Shown here: positions 13,919-28,100 of the stretch, one piece after another | How positions within the stretch are numbered: position 1 is the stretch's first letter | How the letters are laid out: the number at the start of each line of letters is the position of its first letter | Source: Callipepla californica brunnescens | Lineage: Eukaryota; Chordata; Aves; Galliformes; Odontophoridae | Direction: 5' to 3' | Length of the DNA: 64,000 bases | Assembly: GCA_023055505.1 (NCBI GenBank) | Contig: JALIRH010000004.1 | Span: 9,233,368-9,297,367 of the forward strand | Translations under genes and position numbers: made by a program | The notes under the pieces: generated by a model | Told to the model about the DNA's origin: nothing | Databases searched by the model: none | What the model saw: only the letters and a program-made list of their open reading frames with translations

Positions 13919-16149
13919 AAAAATCAAAATAAACAACAAAAATGATAACAAGTAGAAGTGCAAATATGAAAGCATTAGTAATAAACTCATTCCCACTGCT
14001 ACATATGTCAACACGGAGCTCACACGACCTCTGAAGTATTTCTTCCAGAGTTACACTGTTCAGAGGCTGCTGCTTTAAAGAAAATTGCAGAGGGAGGAAT
14101 TTGCTGCTGCACAACTCAGAACCAGGTCTGATGAAAGCCTGCTGTACTATAGCAACAAGGAGCTTAGAAGACCTTTACAAAACTGTCAGAAAGATGCCAG
14201 TAAACCTTTAAGGACCATTTTGCAGAGTCATTCTCAACTAACAGTTAATGATATGCTCTCTCCCCCTTATAACTGGTTGGTGATAACCAATTGAAGGAAG
14301 GAACACTATTTTATGACTCATTTGTTTTGAAATTTTTAAGATGGCTTTTGACAACAAGCAAACTGAATCAATAAACCAAGATTACATCTTTCTTTTCATC
14401 CTCACTGATCTTCTCAACTACGCCACAGCTCAGACAGATCTCTGTGTTATTTAGTCTGAACACCTGGATACATCATAGTCCACCATTAAAAATAAAAAAT
14501 AAAAAATCACATTTTGTTCCCTCACACAAACTGAAAAGTTACTTCAATTTTCTTAAGGAGTACAGAATTTAATGCTCGTGTCAATTTCAAATTGCAACTT
14601 CCAGAACTAGGCTACAAATAGTATTTGTCTTAGCCAGTATGTATTTTATTGATTATAAGACATAAAAGATATATAAACACATATGCTCTGTGTATAGATA
14701 AATATTTCAAAGAGATGATTGTCTTTTAAAGTGTTGAAAGAAAACACAAAAAACCCTTTCAAGTTTATAAGTGTTTCAATAAATTCAGCTTGGAAAATGC
14801 TGGACAGTTCCTTTGGTTTGCCTGAAGATTTCCCAATCTCACTCACAGTTTTCCCTCAGCAAAATAAAATGTTTAGAGATGAGTAATATGAATATTACAG
14901 GAGAACTGAAAGCTGGAGTAAATACAGCACAGCCCATCGCAATGCTAACATTCCATTAACTGTATGTACAGCATCATCATACCTACATTTGGGACTACTT
15001 TTAAACGAGCATAAATGTAAAAATCAGTATTAATGTTATGCATATATTCAACGTGCAACGACAAACAGAAACAAAAAGCTGACTAAAGGGTGCATGATCA
15101 GTGAAAACAGGTGAAAAACTTTAGCACTCTGCCGGGCATTCAGCATTAGCTGCTGCAGTTTAGGAAATGATTACCAAATCATGTCAGTAACACAATAAGT
15201 ATTGTAGTCAAAAGAGAAAAATAACGTTAACAGTATAGTTTTATGATAACACTTGTAGTTTGACAAAGGCACAGAAAAGGATTTAGAATAAAAAAGTTTT
15301 CAAGCATATTTTTGAGCACTGGCAACTCCTATTTCAAAATAAGCACAATAACCCAGTCAGTGACAAAAGTTGTTTTAAACTTATTCAAATTACGCAGAGT
15401 ACTGCATCAATATGCAAAGATTTTTATATATTGTGCAAGAAATAAAAATACATTTATTTTTAAATTACTCTGTTTGGCCTCTGGCAGTATTTAATATCCA
15501 TGAAGTTTAATATTCAGAACGCCAGTTTCTCAGTAGCAACCGCTCAGCTAGGATAAGGTTCCCTTGGAGAGCGAATCCCAAGGTATTTATATAATACAGA
15601 ACAGTAACAATTATCATCAGATGTTTATTCCAGCTTAGTGAATCGATTCTAGATCTCTGCTGGTTGAACAGTTGAGAAAATAAAGTGTTCAAGAGTGAGG
15701 TGAGAAATAAAGAACCAATAATTTATATTATCAACCTGTGTCAGATACCATTCTTTACTGTGATAATAACACATCTGTGTTACAATTTTCTAAAAGTCAA
15801 CCTGCCTTCCACCAACCCCAAAAACAAAGAAGCCAAACAACAGGCACGTCTGCTCTACAACTCTTGGCACAGCTTCCTGCCATGCTTTTAAGACCATATG
15901 CTCACAGGTAAGATCCACAAGGACAGAGATACGCAAACCATAAATTCTCCTTTGTAAGACAACTTCTCTCACCAAGAGACAGAGCTTTAAATGGAAATCC
16001 CTAGTATTTTCAAATTTAATTCAACTTCATTTTCTCCACTCATAACCAAATATGAAACAAAGGAAGTCAAAAAATTTCTAGCAATCACATTTTGAAAATA
16101 ATTCATCATCCATCAAGAAACTGGTACAGATTTTCTCTGAAAACAAAAC

Positions 16150-16175
16150 AAAAAAAAAAAAAAAAAAAAAAAAAA
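16150..16175. repeat. poly-A run, 26 nt
   Basis: Uninterrupted A run followed by an A-rich ccaaaaaac tail. No SINE-like body precedes it. Confidence 0.9.
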
Positions 16176-18123
16176 CCAAAAAACAAAAAACCAGCACACT
16201 AGCACAGCAACTATACCAGTATCCATCTCAAAACCCAGCTTCACCATCACGGCCTACCTCTACTTAGAGCAGAAAGTGAGGAAATACAATTAATTCAACT
16301 ACTGCTCCCTTCCTACAGTGATCAGATTGCAATGATGTAGAATAAGACTGATATTGTGTATGTTACTGATTTGCTGGGGAAACTTCTATTAGTGAATAAA
16401 TGGCATGGTCGAGCTCTGCTTCAGCACTCATTTTCAATTCATGATGCAAGACTGGGCTAACATAACAGGGAAGCCTGCACAGGAACAGCTTCCAAGAGAA
16501 ATTTCTCACTACAGTGTTTTTCTAGTTGACCAAAGAGAATTCAAGTCAAGCTACTTCACAATGAAACTAGCAGAGGAGTGTTCTGAGCATCCTTTAGACT
16601 CCCCCGTTTCTCCAGCTACAGGGAGAAACTATTTCAAAACCTTAAACTGTCCCACAAAACATAGCTTTAGCAAGTCTCACTGGCAGAGCAAGTACATCAG
16701 ATATGACATGTAAAAAAGGCTGCATTAAGGTTGGCTCCTCTTCAGGTAAGATGCAACTTCTCTAGGGAAAACAACAACCACAGCAAACAAAATGAACAAA
16801 AAAACAACAAGCCCCCTTTTGGGTGCTTCTTTATTACTTCTTCCTGTGAGCTCAATTGTTGCATGCAGCCCTTATCCTGGCCTCACATTTCTAATTCCCC
16901 TGCAACCCATCAGGCTCCTGTATGGCATCCCTGGCAAGGCTGCAAATTGCTCTCCGGAAGCAGCAGCCTTTCAGTCCTTGTGAAGTCCACAAGTCCAACT
17001 CAGAGACATAAGAAAGAATTGTATTTCAGTCAGTGAAGCTAATAATTTTCTGATAAGGAATCCACATAGGTGGGAACTCGTTCCAGAGCTGAGACAATCA
17101 GGAGAAAACCCCACAGTGAGAAACTGGAAATTAACTGGAATAGGATACATTGCAATCTCTTCATACGTAAACATATTGTTTAAAATATGAAGCCTTTTAG
17201 GCTGGTAAAATAGCTTGACTTAACACGAAAGTAATTTACTGAGTCCAGAAGCTTGCTTGCAAGGTCCAGAACATGCTCCACACCAGACTTCTTGCAGTTC
17301 TTCTTCCAAACACAGCCCATTATGGAGTTAAGCATCCAGCACAGCCTGCCAGTTGTTCTAAGCTGCATACCCAGCTATTTCCTTTCAGCAATGATTTATC
17401 CTTTTCCTCTAAAAAGATACATCCATTTTTATTTTCTTCCTAAACATGACAGGGGGATAAAGAGACTGCAGGAGCCTCAGACACAGCACTTATTGGTTTT
17501 GTGCTGTTTCACCAGAATATTTAACTCATGATGACATGCAAGATAGGCAAAGACCTTCTGATATGCAAGGTCATTCCTGAACCACAAATAATATTTGCAA
17601 GAGCCTCAAAGTCCCTAAAATGCCATGTCAGAAGGCATCTGTCACTAGATAACAGGAGCTACAGATTGTCATTTAAAGGTCCTATAAGTCTCCTCTCTCC
17701 CTGCAATTTTACACAGATTAAAAAATAAAGACTTATAAATAAATCAGAACAACATATAGAATACCCAGTGTGTGCAGCAGGCAAACACACTAAACCATGC
17801 CTTACACATATCCTGAAGCCAGCTCTTTCATGGGGTGGGGAGAAAAACACACTGGAGAGAAAGTAGGCAGTTACTCATTAAATAATCATGGTTTTTAGTC
17901 TAAATTGCTAAGAGTCATTACGTGTTCAGCAGATGCTACTGTGCAAAACTAAATCCACTAAGATACCAGTATGTTCATCGCTTTTCTGTCCCTGCTCTAC
18001 TTTGTAAGAAGGATTTCCACAATCAGACAAGCATCCACCGAACAGCTGGGCACAGTTTGCCCATTTTATAGCAATCAGTGATCACTGAACCCATCAAGTC
18101 CTTTTTCCAAGCTAGAATCTTAA

Positions 18124-18158
18124 AAATAAATAATAACAATAACAGTAATAATAATAAA
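18124..18158. repeat. (AAT)n-like tract
   Basis: Imperfect AAT/AAC trinucleotide run (ataataacaataac, then ataataataa). Confidence 0.75.
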
Positions 18159-20604
18159 CTTGCAAGGAAGAAAGAAATTCTCCCATCTGTTCACATATTT
18201 TTTACACTGCTTGTACTGCAGTTTCATTCAGTTTCAGTATTTTTTGCAAGGAGGAAGATTTCTCCCTCATTCTGAGGATACAGAGAGACTTTATCTCATC
18301 TGACCATTTGCTGATATTTTTGGCAAGCAACAAAGATAAATCAAATGTCAGCGAGTCCTGTTACATATGATGATAGGCTACACCTCAATTAAAAAAAAAA
18401 AAAATCTCTAGCTTCTGTAAGACACCAGCCTGCAGCCCTCAGAGCTGTCTGTGTAAGGAACAGTATCATCTCTTTACAGGTGACAAAACGGATGTATCAG
18501 TATACAGGACTCAAAAATCAGAGATAACTAAAGAAACCAGAATACCTAAACTTGAATCTGGCGATTTGCTAAACTCCCTACAAAATCTGCACGAAACAGC
18601 AAAGAAATTGATTTTAATTTTAACAAAAGCAAGGAAGTAGATGGACAAAAATAAGTAACATAGATTAGTCACTTCTGCACATTTACATTTAATGTTTTAG
18701 GCCTTGGGAAAACACTACTGACTCACTCTGAAGGAAGATACATTAAAAACAGAAATATCAAGAACAAAAAAAGTAAAAGTCAACAGATCTCTCAGCACCT
18801 GGGCAGAGTAGTTGTGACCTTTTCAAGCTCAGGATATCTCAAGCATCCAGCAGACTGCTACTTCTGTGTTTTCACTGTGGTAGCATACAGCCACATCATA
18901 ACTTTTAAGCTACAGATCACAATACGTTAGCTTTGCTGTAAACATTCTAGATATGGCATCAATGCTTATTTCAGTTCTGAAGGGGTTAATAGGGAAGTTT
19001 GATCCTTTGTGTTGCCCTAGGAAATACACAATACATCCCCAATTAATGTGACAGGACACATCAGTTCATAAAGGGTGAAATTTACCCTTGCACAGTAGGC
19101 TAGTGTAAGATCAACGTATCACTTGAGTCACACTTAAGCACTTGAGGATTAACAGCAAAGCTTGGTGGACAGACAGCATGACTGTAGGTGACATTCAGCA
19201 TTAACTAATGCACAATAGAAAGAATAACGCAAATCAAATGTATTTTGCTCTTAAATGAATGGGAAACATAAAATTACTTGCCATCACTTCGGATGTTTTA
19301 GTATCAACTGGATGTGCAGAGGTAACCAAAGTGTTAAACCTCAGTAAAGACCCATTGCACAATGTCAGACAGGAGGATTCTATATATGGAAACGATAAAT
19401 TAAGAATGCTCACTTCTTATACTACCAGGTTATGTGATATCTGGATAAAGTAAAACAGAACAATTAGAGAAGGAAGTAATAGGAGAAAAGTATCTCAATG
19501 TTATTTTTATTTCATTCAGGAGTTTACACAACATATAAGCACAGACAGTAAGCTGCTGCCACATAATATCACAAGGAGTTTAAAAAGATCTGTAATACAG
19601 ATGGATATTGGGAATGGATTTGTATCCCTGTATTAAGAAAAACCAGCCAAAAGATAAGCTTTGACACGTCCTGATGGAAGTCAATTACAAACCTGCAGAT
19701 ACCGGGGGAGGAGGGCACAGCCTTTCTATTGACAACTCTAAAGTCAGCTCAGTTGAGAGTTGTTTTTTTTTTTAAATGTTGCAGCAACTAACATCTACTA
19801 CACCACACTAGAACAAGACAGCCCTCAAGTCTGATACCAAAATAACTTTTCCCACAAAATTCTTGTTGTGTCCATCACGAACTAAGTCGTTTAAAACTCT
19901 GTGATTGCAGTGTAGAGATAACCAAGACACTTGTAAATTAGGAAGTGCAGGTATCCATCTGACACACAGCAATCTGGAGACGTTCTTCTTGCCTGGATAT
20001 TAACTGCAGCGTAGACATACCCAAAGTTAAGGTGAGAATGAAAAACTGGCATTTGGATTTCACAGTGTCGGCATGAGATTTTGGACAATATCTGATGTTT
20101 GTATTACAAAACAGATCCTTAGAGTTTTACATCTTACACAGACAAAAAATAAGTGTGGGGTTCTGTTCAGTTCTAGAATAAATATTACTTTTCCCCTACA
20201 AGTGTTCTACTGAAGCTCAAAGGTCTTTAAAATCCAGATTTAAAGTAATAGACAGTACCTCTTCAACTAGGCAAGTTTAACATACACAGCTGTTCATTCA
20301 TGTTTATTAATGCAAAATTAACATCTTCTAGATTTTCTAATGAAAAGGAAAGTAAATATAAAAAATTAAGTCCTGATGAGGATATAAGTAAGTACAGGAA
20401 AACAAATGAATAAACCTTAAATGAAGGATTATCCTTACTTTCTCAGAGATCTATTTCCAGCAAGGAACTGAACTAATGACCTTCCCTGCCTTACCACCTC
20501 CTGCTGCCAACAGTCAGATAAAATAAACCTAGTCATATAGATTTTTATCAAGATCTCTGGAGGGAAAAAGAAGTCATTTTTGAACTACAGGCCAACTATA
20601 AGAA

Positions 20605-20622
20605 TTTTTTTTTTTTTTTTTT
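20605..20622. repeat. poly-T run
   Basis: Eighteen uninterrupted T in intronic sequence. Confidence 0.85.
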
Positions 20623-23600
20623 AAAGTCCAAAGGTCAATTTTCTAAGGCAACTGTGGGTAGTACTGAGTAGCTTAGAACAGAGGCAGAATAGAACCACAG
20701 CTTGTATACTAACATGGAAATACAGCTGCTGTAAATTCAACAATCATTTATTAAAGGAAAGGAAAGAAACAGGGGGACACTGCAGAAAAGTTTTTTCAAA
20801 GGCAAAAGCAATACATGACTATTTGCAGAAAGAGTGTGATATCTTATTCTTCTGACACAATAACCTTTCACAGTATTTTTCTCCCAACTAGCAGTGTCTG
20901 AGAGAAAACAATATCAAAGTCCTTTCTCAAATTTAAAAATCTATACACTCTGCTTGTTAAGGTCAACCCATAACAAAGGTCAGCCAGTCCACTAGCATAG
21001 AGTCTAAGGCCTTCCACCAAATGATTCCAGTTGAGGACTGGAGTCCATGATGTAAGACTCAACAGACTCAGAACAGTTATGCCATTGTTGCAACAGCATA
21101 AGCAACACGTCAATGTGCCTGTGAAGAGAGAAAGGCAGTGGGCTTCTTCATGCACTCACATACCCTACTTCTAAGGATATTCAGTGTAATGACACTTTTA
21201 AGGATATTTAGTTTTTCAGGATTGTAAGTGAGCTTATAGTCAACCAGACTCCATGATACAGAGCTTGCAGCCGCACGGATCAAGACCTTTCCATTCCCTT
21301 TGAAATCCAAGTCTGGATTGCTTCAGCTTGTTTTTCAATAGACCAGTTGCTTTCAAATGCTACAGTTCGATTTTACAATGCTGCTGGCGAGGCTGGGAAT
21401 CAAGCTAAATCCAGCTGCACCCAACAGACAAAGTTGCCACAGGGAAAGAGTGAAAAATCAAAGGGTGAGCAGTAAGGTGATCCTATACCACTGACCTGCT
21501 GAACGCCAGACAATGAATAAGGTTTAATAAAGCATCAGATGAATAAATAAATAACAAGTTGCTTCTGATCCTATCAATCCTTGTTACTATAGGAGGCAGA
21601 GATGGGTTTTTTGGAAGCACAAAACTGGAAGTAAAAAAACGCTGCTGCATATGTATTACCTTTTAGTCACTCACTTACATTTCAATTACTAAATGCTTAT
21701 TTTCAGCAGTATGTCATTTTAAATAAGCATCACAGTTGAAGATAGGAGAATGTATAAGGTTAGGGATTTTTTTGGTACAGCTTATAATCAAATCTCATTT
21801 GGCTAATATTTTCACGTATATCCCTTACATTGAAGCCCTTGCTGAAGCTGTTTAGTCTACGTGTAATTCAGAAGCAGAAAGCGTGCAATGCTCTCACAGC
21901 TTTCTCAACACAGCATTGCACGTTTGTGTACAGCGGTTCTTACACAGCCATTAATGAAAGACAATGAGGTTCACACTAAGACACACAGCTCTGCTGCACC
22001 AGACTACCACTGACCCAAAGAAGCTACAAGAAAAAAGAAATGTGTACAAAGAACAAAAAAGTGACCCAATTTTATGGAAAACTTTTCATATAAAACAGCC
22101 TCTGGACAAAAGGCAAATAATGCGTATCAGATGACCAGGGAGAAATTTAGACTCTCATGTAAGCCTGTCATAACCACAGAAAACAAGAACTCGATGACAG
22201 CAAAGCACCTGTTTAAAACCTACATTTAAATAGTGTTTTATATATTACCTGGCTCATATTACACAACCTGCAGAACGCAGTGAAATAGTACTCCTACATA
22301 CACAACTTCATGACAGAACTGTGAAGATCGTATTACCAAACACACCCAACCCACAAACAGAACCAGAGCCCATAAGAGGGCAGCTTCCTTTCCCATCTCA
22401 GTAAGTTGCAGGTTAGGGGACAACAGGAAATAAAAATTAAAAAGCGCACTTCAGACAAACATTTGCAACATGAAAAGCACATCAGGCTATTGACATTTTA
22501 GCTGCTTCTCTGCTAAGGTGAGGAAATACAGTCTTAGAGATTTAATTCCTCCTAAGATACGTGCACTGCTACACAGAGACAAAACCCAAAGTTTATCAAG
22601 TTCACAACTTTACTTCCAGCAGTGACCAAAAACTACTTGATTTCATTTTTAGGTTAGTAATAAACAGGTTGAGATTCTCACTAGTCAAAACATCAATTTA
22701 GAATAATCAAGGGGGATATATCCTTTATTTGAAATACAGCTCCCTTTTATCTAACCTCTGGTTTTGTAATTCAAAGTATTTATTTTTAAATGCTTTGAAT
22801 TGGCATACACTTGATAAAAAAAAAAAAAGCACTGAAGGAAATGTGGAGAGCTCAAAGAATTCTGAAGTGGCCCAGCACTGTTCACTTCAGTGAATTTCAT
22901 CCTTGGTTTGCTACCACAGCCAACAGAACATGAAAAAAAAAGAATCCTCATTTGAAATGGGTGATAGCAGTTCACGGGAAGACAGCAAATTCCACAACAC
23001 CATAGACCATTTTGTTCACGTACTGATGATTCATTACTGTTTTCTATAGAGGAAAAAAAAATTCAACTTGAAAAGGAAAAGAAAACAAGTTCCCTGATCC
23101 TGGCTTTTGTACTCCTATCGTTTTTATGGACTGAATGCAAAAGAAGTTAGAAAAAGAAATTAGACCTTTCAGGTTTTTTCTAATGGAGAACCTAACGTTG
23201 TGGTTTGCCTGTTGTTTTTACTGTTGCTGATGATTTGGTCAGTAGTTGTTTGTTTTTTAAACAGTACCTGAGTACACTTGTATTCATCCTCCAATAACCG
23301 ATCAGTAAACTGCTGAAGCCATGTGTTACCGTGTCATGTGTTTTTAAACCACACACAAAAAGCTGAGTAAACAAAAATAAAATCATGTTTCAGAGACTGT
23401 GGGTTACTCAAGAAGCACTAGCGATGCCTTGGCCTCCCTTTCATGTTTTAAAAGAACAGCCCTAGGGTGACTGAAGCTCTGTATCTTACACTGAAAGATG
23501 ATCCAGAATCTCCTATTTGTCTTATCCTTTATGCCAAGACATTTCCACTACTCAGTTCAGTGGGTTTGTGCCAAAATGTATTTCTTTATAATTAAAAGCA

Positions 23601-23790
23601 GTAAAATATCAAGTAAGTTTTGACATTCACTGACATTCAAGATAGGGGGGTGGGGGAGGAGGGTACATTCACTTCTTTCTAGTCTTCTTTCATTTTACTT
23701 ACTTCCTTTTCATATTATGTTAACTGCAAGAATTAGAAGTCAGAATTTGACCCATGCCTGCAACATAGAAAACCATGTAAAACTGGCATT

Positions 23791-23815
23791 AAAAGAAAGA
23801 AAGAAAGAAAGAAAA
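23791..23815. repeat. (GAAA)n microsatellite
   Basis: Five consecutive GAAA-type units (agaaagaaagaaagaaag), followed by a C-rich patch. Confidence 0.9.
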
Positions 23816-25159
23816 CACCCCCCAAAAAATAAAAAGCCCCCAATGAGTTGAGACTTATATCTCCAAAATTAGCACGGGAAACTATATTTTCACCATGCAT
23901 CTTAGCTCATCAATGGATAACGACTGGCAATTATACCAGGTGACCTAGTAAGGCCACAGGTTTACACCATTTTCAGTCCACAGAATGAATGCAAAGGAGA
24001 CACACCCTACGACCATTACCTATCACTTAAAATAACAGATAAAACTTACTGATATCAAATAAATTCTATTCTAAATTGTCAATAAAAAAAATTAACATTC
24101 AGAAACAAATTCATTCAGTAAACTTTGTTTCACTTTTCAAACACACAGCAGATCTCAAACACCACACTCAAATAGGTGCCTTTTAAAACCAACTTATGTA
24201 ATTGTAGCTGAACAAAAAATAATTCAATTTTAAATAAAAGCTTGTTTTCTTCCCCTTTCAAAAATAACATAACCGTGGGGTTGAAACATAACAGAACCCT
24301 ATGTCTTCTTACAGAGTACTTTTACAGTAATATAGTTGCAGATGCATATGGCTTTGAAATTTACTATAGTCCTGAAAATGAAACAAACTACATGTGTCCC
24401 TGTCATAACCTTAGTTCCTGAAACAACCTACACAGAACTTTGGGTTACCATCTCAGAAATAATGAGTAATATTTTACTTTACCCACTTTCTGAACTCCCA
24501 TTTTAGCTGCCCAGTACATCACATCATCCTTCAAAAGAGGGACTAAGTGGAACTCAAATGAGAACTGACTCTAATGCAGGCAAAAGGATACATTTCACTG
24601 ATAAAGCACTGATCAGAGGATTCCCCTTCTCCATTATCTGAAATATTTTTCCAGGCAGAAACCTGAAACATAACTAAAGGTAACGCCCATAACAGACTAG
24701 TAAGGTCACCCCTTAAAAAAAATAATTCTTTGATATTTGAACTTTTGAGTTCATCACTGGCCTCCTCAGAAACGCCTGCATTCCTGACAATTCAGCCAGT
24801 CTGCAGAGTACCCCATTAACCTCACACCCACTTCACACCAACCTATACCCTTTTCCGGGCAATAGTTCTGTCAGCTGAAGCTTACTGAAGCAGCATTTGG
24901 TAAATACCACTTGGCCAAATAAGACTGTTGCTATTATCAAGTGGGTGCATTTATTAACCTTGCTTTGCCTTTTACATTTCACTTTCAAATTCAGATGGGG
25001 GTGGATGAGGTGAGGTCTGGAGAAAGGAGGAAGAGAAGACTCAGGACTATAAAGCATTGTAGTTTGAGGCATTTTTTAAATCTTTCTTATCTGTCTCTCA
25101 GAATTTCCAATGACTCACAAGAGGAAAAAACAGACAACAAAACAAGAAAACTCAACACA

Positions 25160-25171
25160 CCACCAGAGGGC
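25160..25171 (+). promoter_or_regulatory. candidate CTCF site, plus orientation
   Basis: CCACCAGAGGGC fits the core of the known CTCF motif (CCASYAGRKGGC) at every position and is followed by TG. It lies in BRSK2 intron 1, about 12 kb downstream of the promoter. Occupancy cannot be judged from sequence. Confidence 0.5.
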
Positions 25172-28100
25172 TGTTGGCTACAGGAAAATGAAACTGCTGC
25201 ACTTTAACACTTCAGTGTAATTCCGTTGGTTCTACAGGAGCACAAACAAAAGTGATGAAGGTATAAATCTTTTGTAAGTAGAACACAGAGCACCACACAG
25301 GCATAGGGGTTTGTGTTGTTTTGTTTTTTTTTTGTTGTTGTTTGTTTGTTTTTAAACTCACTGGCATTTTGTTTCAGAGATCAGGGACAAATGTCCCCAA
25401 GGAAAAAAAAAAGCAACAAAAGTCAGCATAACCACACATTGTCAAAATGGAAGATCAAAGCAATTCTTCTATTTTATTGGATAGTTAAACCAACTTTTGT
25501 TTTATGTTGCAGCCACAGAGATTTCAGCACTCAGAAATCAAGACTACAACAATTAGGAGGAGAAGGTATGGGAAACAAATACAGCACAAAAAGTTATCAT
25601 CACCTGGAAAGACAAGGATGTATCCTGATCTCCTATGTCATCATGAGATTAAAACCAACAGATATATATTAAATGAAATGAAGGTACGCACATGAACACC
25701 AGGGAAAACAAAAACAAACAAAAATAAAATACAATAATAATTAAAAAAATAATAATCCAGCACTACATCTAAAAAAGTAGCATTATCCCAGGCCCTTCCA
25801 TGCTGTTTTCTATTTCTTAAAATGGTATCACTACTATCTGGCTAATCCTGTCAGTCCCAAAGGAGAACTTAAGCACTATCTTCGTTTTACAGCAGAGCAT
25901 CATGAAAAACAAATTAACTCAGCAGACACTCCACCCCAAGTCAATGGGGGAGCCTTCCAGGGCCAGTGACAGCTACATAGTTATTGCCTCTGAGTAATCT
26001 GCACTGTACTGCACCAAGACACGAACAGAGGCTGTTTTGCACAAATGCTTCCACTGCTCTTCCCCAAGAAATCACCAGTCTAGGACTTAACAGCATTTTA
26101 GCGAGCATAAGAGTACAAACAGGGATGCAATCCTTTGAGAAGCTGAGTACCTTTAATCCAATAGGAACTGAGAGCACAGAATAATCTTTCACAGCAGATT
26201 TAGAACTCCACAGGATAAAGCACAAGGTTAGTATTTTGAGCGTATATGAAAGAAAAAAGTAACCCCACAGTGAAATTATACACACTCTTAACTGTATAAT
26301 CCATTGTACACAAACACAGCTTATCCACATCAAATATACCACCTTGATTTCTAGCTGATGATCGTTTGTCACCAGAGCAAAACAAAGGCAGAAATGGCAC
26401 GAGTACATCATCAGGTAAAGATGGGAAAGTCTGAACTTCTGCTCAGGGCAAAGATCTCAGCCGCTCAGGTAGACTTACCCAAACTTCACACAGCCTGCAG
26501 TGCCCTATTTACCTGTGCCAGGGTGCTGCTATCACTCCTCTGATTGCAAGATAGACATGTCATTTGATCAAAATCCTTTTCCTCGGCATGTCTTCAGTTT
26601 CCACCTGTACAGTGAGGAGAACAAGGCCTGCCACACCGGGGCTTCTCACCACTGGCAGACTTGGTGGAAATTTGTAGTAGACACTCAAGAAGCAAATATG
26701 AGGTTAACTTTGTTGTTCTACTCAATCTTTTCACAGATGTTTGAGAAGCAATCTGTGAACAAACTAGTTCCCAGGCCACAGGCACAAAAGCACTGAGAAC
26801 AAATGAGCACTGGTGAAGATGAAGTGGCTCTCAGCTGTCATTCACCTGAACTGATGGTGATAACAGCAACGATGATGACAGTGTTACAGCTCAGACCTAG
26901 AAACACAGGTGTCATTTGCAGCCTTTCCCTTGAGAAGGAAGAGCCACCTGGTAACAAGATGGCAAATGTCCAACTATGCTAGTAGTTCGGCCATACCTGT
27001 CCCTAGCAAAGGTGCAGCAATACCAAATACAAGGATATCTTCTGCATACTGACATATAATGCAAACTGGTCAGGCAATTTCAGTATACGCACGTGACAGA
27101 ATATCAGAGAAAAATTACAGCTTAAAGTATTCAAATCATTTGCCTACCTTAATTTTTCTGTTAGACGAGCAGACAGATTTCAGCTTTCACGAAAAAAAGA
27201 CAGTAATTTCTAAAATGCTGTGCCTCTATTCTCAATGTGAATTGAATTCACTTACACTATCCTTCCACTTTGTGCTCTAATTCACTTGAATATTCGCTGC
27301 AGAGATGTATTCCTAGGCTGTTCTTAACTAGAACACTGCCAGAGGTCTGCCTCTACTATCATCAATGAGAAGCGAGCTCATGGGTCAAACTCCCCTCTCA
27401 GACAAACTTGAGCAGGGCCTTGAAGTCATTGGGGCCGCACAGATGTAACTGAGTGAGGAATTTGACTAATATCCTCAGAACGATCAGAAAACAACCAGGA
27501 GCAAAAAGAGATGCAATTTCACGAACATGAGCAATGAAATAAACCACAGACCCAGAAGAAACACAGACCAGGAAAAAAAACAGAAACATTAGGAGAGATC
27601 CTTCATGTTACAAATAGTATGAATTCGTAAAGCCTGATGAAAATAGCAGCGGTAAGTTTGTGGAGGAAAAAGAAAAGGCACAGATTTAAAGAGTTTCAAA
27701 AGCGAATGAAGAACTGTTTAAGGCTGCTGCTCACACAGCATAAGGATTCTTAAAAGCTGTGCCACTCATGGCCGTGCCTTTTCAAAAAAAAAACACAAAT
27801 GCCTGCGTTTAATAGGCCTATGGCACTTGTGTCATTGCCAAGCTGTAATATAATACTTGGCTTTGTCTATGGTGACCATTTTTGTACAGACAGGCATTGC
27901 AAACATACAAACAACTCTCAGTCTTCCTCTCAGCTTTCTGTAGGAAAGGACTACTTCAAATACTGCCACTATACCAAAATGGATCCATGGAGGAAATACA
28001 GTGAGGGCTCCCTTCTTCCCACACTGCTCAGTCATTGAACTCAGCTTGGAAACAGAAAGGCCGATTTCAATCCTCCACTACCCCTGCTTTGCACAGCTTC

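Larger units (their letters stand above)
13917..25159. other. intronic sequence, no gene features seen
   Basis: AT-rich unique-looking sequence. It includes poly-A at 16150-16175, an AAT-rich tract at 18124-18158, poly-T at 20605-20622 and a GAAA repeat at 23791-23815. A short frame near 16210-16250 on the minus strand reads VKLGFEMD, but it does not continue as a kinase and has no splice context. Confidence 0.5.

Noticed and set aside
16205..16250. Minus-strand reading VKLGFEMD resembling the start of BRSK2 exon 2 (VKLGVHC)
   Set aside because: Only four to five residues agree, the following residues do not match the kinase, and no suitable acceptor or phase-1 junction is evident.
25941..26411. 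156-codon minus-strand open frame
   Set aside because: No domain, no coding-like composition and no splice context; a frame of this length is expected by chance in 64 kb.
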